A DNA stretch of 37,638 nucleotides from Verrucomicrobiota bacterium. GTDB taxonomy: Bacteria > Verrucomicrobiota > Verrucomicrobiia > Limisphaerales > UBA9464. Below, piece after piece: positions 33,821 to 37,638 of this stretch (its first letter is position 1; each line of letters opens with the position of its first letter). The notes below the pieces were generated by a model, which worked only from the letters and a program-made list of their open reading frames with translations, ran no database searches and was not told where the DNA came from. Location of the stretch: NCBI GenBank assembly GCA_008933025.1, contig WBXI01000012.1:1-37638 (forward strand), read 5' to 3'. The position numbers and the translations under genes were made by a program.

Positions 33821-35046
33821 GGCACCGGGTCGACATCGCGGGGCGGGGCAGGCCGCCGCTGGTGGTGGTGGGCGGGGCGCTCGCCAACAAACCCTTCAAC
33901 GGCGGGAACGCGTGGACCCGGCTCAGTTGGGTGCTCGGATTCCGCCGGCTGGGACTCGAGGCCTGGTTCGTGGAACAGATATCCGCGGGCCAATGCACGG
34001 ATGCCATGGGCCGGCCCGCGACCCTGGCCGACTGCGTCCAAGCGGCGTATTTCCACTCGGTCATGGCCCGGTTCGGGCTCTCCGGAACCTCCGCGCTGGT
34101 TTGCGAGGAGACGGGGGAGTCGTACGGCGTGCCATCCCGCGAGTTGTCCGGCCGCGTCGGGCGCGCGGATCTCCTGTTCAACATCAGCGGGCATCTGACC
34201 CGGCCCGAGATCGCCGGAGGGGCACGGACAAAGGCCTACCTCGACGACGATCCCGGCCACACGCAGTTCTGGCATGAGTCCGGGACCGGGGCCGCGCGAT
34301 GTGAGGGCCACGACATCTATTACACCATCGGCGCGAACATCGGATCGAAAGGGTGCCGGATACCCACGGCCGGGCTTGCGTGGCATCCCGTGCGCCCGCC
34401 GGTGGTGCTCGCGGAGTGGCCGGCCATGCCCGCCGGGGAATTCGGCCGCTTCACGACCGTGGCCGGCTGGCGGGGCGCCTACGGGACGGTTGTCCACGGC
34501 GGACGGACCTACGGGCAGAAGGCACACGAATTCCGGCGCTTCCTCGATGTGCCCGCCCGCACCGGCGAGCGGTTCGAGATCGCCCTGCAAATCCATCCGG
34601 CCGACGCCGCCGATCTCGCCCGGCTCCGGGACCACGGATGGCGGGTGACCGACCCCATGCAGGCCTCCGCGACGCCCGATGCCTTTCGCCGCCATGTCCA
34701 GGGATCGGGCGCGGAGTTTTCCGCCGCGCAGGGCATGTACGTGGACACCCACAGCGGTTGGTTCAGCGACCGGACGGCACGGTATCTGGCATCGGGGCGG
34801 CCGGCCCTGGTCCAGGATACCGGGATCGGCCGGCACCTGCCGACGGGCCGCGGCCTGCTCACGTTCGGTACCGTGGACGAGGCGGTGGAAGGCGTGCGCC
34901 GCATCGTCGGCGAGTACGCGATGCACGCGGCGGCGGCGCGCCGGTTGGCGGAGGAATACCTGGATTCGGACGCGTTGCTCCGCGGTGTGTTGCACGATGT
35001 CGGCATCGACTGCGCGCCCGTCCCGGCGCATGGACATTCGGGATGA
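33817..35046 (+). CDS. GWFSDR-type glycosyltransferase, copy 2
   Basis: This 409-residue protein is homologous over its length to the N-terminal domain of the protein at 22876 and to the protein at 36184. Shared marks are the opening PFNGGNAWTRLSWVLGFRRL followed by GLEAWFVE, the QKAHEFRRFLDVP stretch, and GWFSDRTARYLASGRPALVQ followed by DTGIGRHLPTGRGLLTFGT near residues 312-350. The end AEEYLDSDALLRGVLHDVG is also shared. The fold looks like GT-B, with the SGRP...GLLTFGT segment in the place where GT4-like enzymes bind the nucleotide sugar. No signal peptide is seen, so it is cytoplasmic. The start is fixed by ATGA overlap with the lipoprotein gene. Donor and acceptor are unknown. Confidence 0.75.
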   Translation: MRHRVDIAGRGRPPLVVVGGALANKPFNGGNAWTRLSWVLGFRRLGLEAWFVEQISAGQCTDAMGRPATLADCVQAAYFHSVMARFGLSGTSALVCEETGESYGVPSRELSGRVGRADLLFNISGHLTRPEIAGGARTKAYLDDDPGHTQFWHESGTGAARCEGHDIYYTIGANIGSKGCRIPTAGLAWHPVRPPVVLAEWPAMPAGEFGRFTTVAGWRGAYGTVVHGGRTYGQKAHEFRRFLDVPARTGERFEIALQIHPADAADLARLRDHGWRVTDPMQASATPDAFRRHVQGSGAEFSAAQGMYVDTHSGWFSDRTARYLASGRPALVQDTGIGRHLPTGRGLLTFGTVDEAVEGVRRIVGEYAMHAAAARRLAEEYLDSDALLRGVLHDVGIDCAPVPAHGHSG

Positions 35047-35062
35047 CCGGTTCGCCCCCATC

Positions 35063-36187
35063 ATGATCTTCAACAAGGACGTCCTTTTCATCCACGTGCC
35101 CAAGACGGGCGGCATGGCGGTTTCGGAGGTCTTGCTGCAGGCACTGCCGAAACCGCTGCATTACTCGCATCCGCACCGGCCGGATCCGCGCCTCGCCGCA
35201 AGGGGGATCGTCGAATTCCCCGGGAGCCGGCACGAGACCGCGGCCATGTGCCGGGAGGCCATGGCACGCCACGGATACGACATCGGGGCCGTGAAGCTCG
35301 TCCTCGCGGTGGTGCGCGATCCCTACGAGATCGAGGTCTCGCGGTTCGCGTACCTGCAGAACGGCAACGCGTGGGATTCCGGGTCGAACCAGGAGCTCGC
35401 CCTGGACGGCGACTTCGAGGCGTTCGCGCGGGCCAGCGACGACCACGGCGGCGGGACGGTGCCGATCGAGGAGTATTTCGAACTCGACGGCGAGAGGATG
35501 CCGGCGCTGCGGGTATTGCGTCAGGAGAACCTGGCCGAGGATCTGCGCGCGGCGCTGGCCTCGGTGGGGATCGACGGCGGCCCCGCGTTGCGCCGGTTGA
35601 ACACCAGTCGGCACGGGGCGGTGCACGGATATTATACCCCCGGGGCCGAGGAAGCGGTGTTCCGCAGGTACCGCTGGATTTTCGAGCACGGGTATTATTC
35701 CCGGCTCGACCCGGGGATGCTGCCGGCCGGCGGACCGCGGCGGCGGTTCAACGACACGCTGGCCCTGGACGGGCCGGTCGAGCGGTTGGGATTGGCCCGC
35801 GATTGCTGGGAGGACACCTGGGTGGGCGAAACGTTGCGGTTTCCCGCGCGTCTCACCGCGCCGGTCCGGGGCGTGCGGTTGGCCGGCGGCACCCCGGAGC
35901 GCAACACCGCCCCCACCGAACTGGTGCTGCGACTGGGGCGACGCGAGTTCGCCGGGACTTTCCCGCCCGCGCGGTCTTTCGAATGGGAGGTCGCGTGTCC
36001 CTTCGCGCGCCACGAGGCGCTGGAGGTGGAATTGCGCGCCGGCCCCACCTTCTGTCCCCACGCGGTCGAACCCGGGTCGCCCGATCGCCGCGCCCTCGCG
36101 TTCCGTCTCCTGCGGTTCGAATTCCTGTCCGAAGACGGATCGCCGGTGCGGGGGCATGGCGCGTCGCCGGGAGGATCCCCGCCATGA
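35063..36187 (+). CDS. Sulfotransferase with C-terminal beta domain
   Basis: This 374-residue protein starts with FIHVPKTGGMAVSE, the PAPS 5'-phosphosulfate loop of sulfotransferases, and has the expected 3'-phosphate motif later in LVLAVVRDPYEIEVSRFAYL (Arg and Ser in place). It would move sulfate from PAPS to a hydroxyl of a sugar or lipid in the cytoplasm. The last 110 residues or so (WVGETLRFPARLTAP to RLLRFEFLSED) form a separate beta-rich domain with FCPHAVEPGSPDRRALAFRL; I recall similar tails in glycan enzymes of other phyla but cannot name the family. ATG 35063 is preferred; ATG 35030, in frame, would overlap the previous gene by 17 bp. It overlaps the next gene by ATGA. It is the main evidence that the cluster product is sulfated. 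Confidence 0.85.
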   Translation: MIFNKDVLFIHVPKTGGMAVSEVLLQALPKPLHYSHPHRPDPRLAARGIVEFPGSRHETAAMCREAMARHGYDIGAVKLVLAVVRDPYEIEVSRFAYLQNGNAWDSGSNQELALDGDFEAFARASDDHGGGTVPIEEYFELDGERMPALRVLRQENLAEDLRAALASVGIDGGPALRRLNTSRHGAVHGYYTPGAEEAVFRRYRWIFEHGYYSRLDPGMLPAGGPRRRFNDTLALDGPVERLGLARDCWEDTWVGETLRFPARLTAPVRGVRLAGGTPERNTAPTELVLRLGRREFAGTFPPARSFEWEVACPFARHEALEVELRAGPTFCPHAVEPGSPDRRALAFRLLRFEFLSEDGSPVRGHGASPGGSPP

Positions 36188-37347
36188 GGCGCCCCCGCAC
36201 CACCGTCGTCGTCAGCGGGATGATCGCGGCCGATCCCTTCCAGGGCGGCGCGTCCTGGGCCGTGCTCCAATACGTCCTCGGCCTGCAGCGCCTTGGGTAC
36301 GAGGTGCACCTCGTCGAACCCATTCCCACCGCCTCGATCCAGCCGCCGGGCACGCCGTTGGGGGAATCGCTGAACGAGGCGTATTTCCACCGCGTGGCCG
36401 AGGAGTACGGGCTGGAACGCCACGCCACCCTGTTGCACGCGGGCACCCGCGAGACCGTCGGGATGCCCTACGACGAACTCCGCGCCCTCTGCCGCCGGGC
36501 GGCGGTGTTGCTCAACGTCTCGGGCATGCTCGCCGATCCCGAGTTGGTCTCGCCCATCCCGATCCGCGTCTATCTGGATCTCGACCCGGCATTCAACCAA
36601 CTCTGGCATGCCGCCGAGGGCATCGACATGCGGTTCGCCGCCCACACCCATTTCGCGACCGTCGGGCAGGAGGTCGGGAGCGACGCCTGCCCGGTGCCGA
36701 CCTGCGGGCGGGATTGGATTCCCACGTTGCCTCCGGTGGTGCTCGACCGATGGCCGGTCGCCGGCGAGATCCGCCGGGACGCATGGACCACGGTGGCCAA
36801 CTGGCGGGGTTATGGATCGATCGAGCACGGCGGCGTGCACCACGGGCAGAAGGCGCATTCGTTCCGCCGGCTCATGGAACTCCCGGGCCGGACGACGGGG
36901 AAGTTCGCGGTGGCGCTCTCGATCCATCCCGGCGAGACCCGCGACGTGACGGCCCTCGGCGCGAATGGTTGGGAGATCCTGGATCCGATCGAGGCGGCGG
37001 GAACCCCGTGGCACTACGCCCGGTTCGTCGCCGGCTCGCGGGGGGAAATCGGAATAGCGAAGAGCGGCTACGTCGCCTCGCGGTGCGGTTGGTTCAGCGA
37101 CCGCAGCGCCTGTTATCTGGCGTGCGGCCGTCCGGTGATCGCGCAGGAAACCGGGTTCGGGCGGCATCTGCCCACCGGCAGCGGCCTGTTGAGCTTCGGG
37201 GACATCGAGGGCGCGACGGACGCGACCGCGAGGGTCCGTGCCGACTATGCCGTCCACGCCCGGGCTGCCCGTGCGGTGGCCGAGGAATACCTCGATTCCG
37301 ACAGGGTCCTGGGCCGGCTCCTGGGAAAGGTGGGTGCCCCATGCTGA
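36184..37347 (+). CDS. GWFSDR-type glycosyltransferase, copy 3
   Basis: This 387-residue protein is a close relative of the proteins at 33817 and 22876 (N-terminal domain). It opens with VVVSGMIAADPFQGGASWAV, then YVLGLQRLGYEVHLVEP; it keeps QKAHSFRRLMELPG and GWFSDRSACYLACGRPVIAQ, then ETGFGRHLPTGSGLLSFGD and AEEYLDSDRVLGRLL. It is the neatest copy of the family in length and motif spacing. Start ATG overlaps the sulfotransferase stop; its own stop lies inside the next start by 7 bp. The role is likely addition of one sugar to the same acceptor, perhaps around the sulfation step. Confidence 0.75.
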   Translation: MRRPRTTVVVSGMIAADPFQGGASWAVLQYVLGLQRLGYEVHLVEPIPTASIQPPGTPLGESLNEAYFHRVAEEYGLERHATLLHAGTRETVGMPYDELRALCRRAAVLLNVSGMLADPELVSPIPIRVYLDLDPAFNQLWHAAEGIDMRFAAHTHFATVGQEVGSDACPVPTCGRDWIPTLPPVVLDRWPVAGEIRRDAWTTVANWRGYGSIEHGGVHHGQKAHSFRRLMELPGRTTGKFAVALSIHPGETRDVTALGANGWEILDPIEAAGTPWHYARFVAGSRGEIGIAKSGYVASRCGWFSDRSACYLACGRPVIAQETGFGRHLPTGSGLLSFGDIEGATDATARVRADYAVHARAARAVAEEYLDSDRVLGRLLGKVGAPC

Positions 37348-37638
37348 CCGACGTCGCCGCGCCGGACTGCATCCCCATCGGGGAACTGCGGGCCGCGTTG
37401 GACTCGTTGTTGGGACGACGCGACGACGGCACCGCGAAGGTCCGGAACGTGCGCCGACGCCGGTCCGCGTATTCGTCGTCGCACGAGATCGACAATCTCG
37501 ATGTCCGGCTCGCGGACGGGCGGTCGCTGCGTCTCGTGGTCAAGAACCTGAGTCCCGCCTCGTTGTTGCCGACGGCACGGCGGGTCCGCCCGGAGTTCCT
37601 GTACGACGCGGGCCGCGAGATCCGGACCTATACCCGGG
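37341..37638 (+). CDS. Phosphotransferase-like protein, N-terminal part (3' truncated)
   Basis: The frame is open from ATG 37341 to the window end; about 99 residues are visible. It starts 7 bp inside the previous gene, with AAGG upstream. The visible part, SSSHEIDNLDVRLADGRSL then RLVVKNLSP and RPEFLYDAGREIRTY, looks like the N-lobe of an aminoglycoside-phosphotransferase or kinase-like fold, with VVKNL supplying a candidate ATP-binding Lys and REIRTY a helix Glu. The catalytic loop lies beyond the window, so activity is not shown. In this operon a sugar or lipid-carrier kinase is the likely idea. It proves that the cluster goes on past base 37638. Confidence 0.6.
   Translation, partial: MLTDVAAPDCIPIGELRAALDSLLGRRDDGTAKVRNVRRRRSAYSSSHEIDNLDVRLADGRSLRLVVKNLSPASLLPTARRVRPEFLYDAGREIRTYTR

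Overview
The window is GC-rich DNA, probably from a Verrucomicrobiota bacterium or a close PVC relative. The clues are two H-X9-DG prepilin-like proteins with the [16 protein letters not shown] / [16 protein letters not shown] leader, a BatA/VWA operon, a secreted protein with the C-terminal layout common in that phylum, and large multidomain secreted beta-propeller proteins. This assignment rests on protein style, not on a marker gene. I saw no rRNA, tRNA, CRISPR array, transposase or integrase.

Region 1 (1-7051, + strand) is a tightly coupled operon whose four genes overlap by ATGA. It holds the C-terminal part of a BatA-like membrane protein, a periplasmic iron-type solute-binding protein, a double permease fused in one frame to a six-bladed NHL propeller, and a 964-residue VWA / glutamine-amidotransferase-like membrane protein. 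No ATPase subunit lies in the window. A likely terminator follows at 7111-7147.

Region 2 (7147-9332, - strand) has a glutamate dehydrogenase and, downstream of it, a secreted-protein gene broken by a one-base frameshift in a run of A.

Region 3 (9468-16132, + strand) carries a secreted glycosidase-like propeller, dgt, recG, an H-X9-DG prepilin-like protein and a secreted propeller protein.

Region 4 (16133-17135) is about 1 kb with no credible gene. It contains a terminator-like hairpin, repeated TGGWCCA motifs and an AT-rich end with two CACGTG sites 30 bp apart, a possible promoter and a 20-bp dyad.

Region 5 (17136-37638, + strand, running off the end) is a long glycoconjugate cluster, largely joined by overlaps. 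It encodes a GH-A/GT2 fusion membrane enzyme, a prepilin-like protein, a methyltransferase, an MsbA-type ABC exporter, six glycosyltransferase proteins (one carrying two GT domains), a PQQ-type sugar dehydrogenase with four tandem modules, a lipoprotein carrying a fifth related module, a sulfotransferase and the start of a phosphotransferase-like gene. The most interesting feature is modularity. One approximately 110-residue module (WHFPQ...GYHPADS) is attached to four different glycosyltransferases, and one GWFSDR-type GT domain occurs three times. A working model is cytoplasmic assembly of a decorated, possibly sulfated glycan or glycolipid, flipping by the ABC exporter, and further handling outside the inner membrane by the dehydrogenase and lipoprotein. 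The product is unknown.
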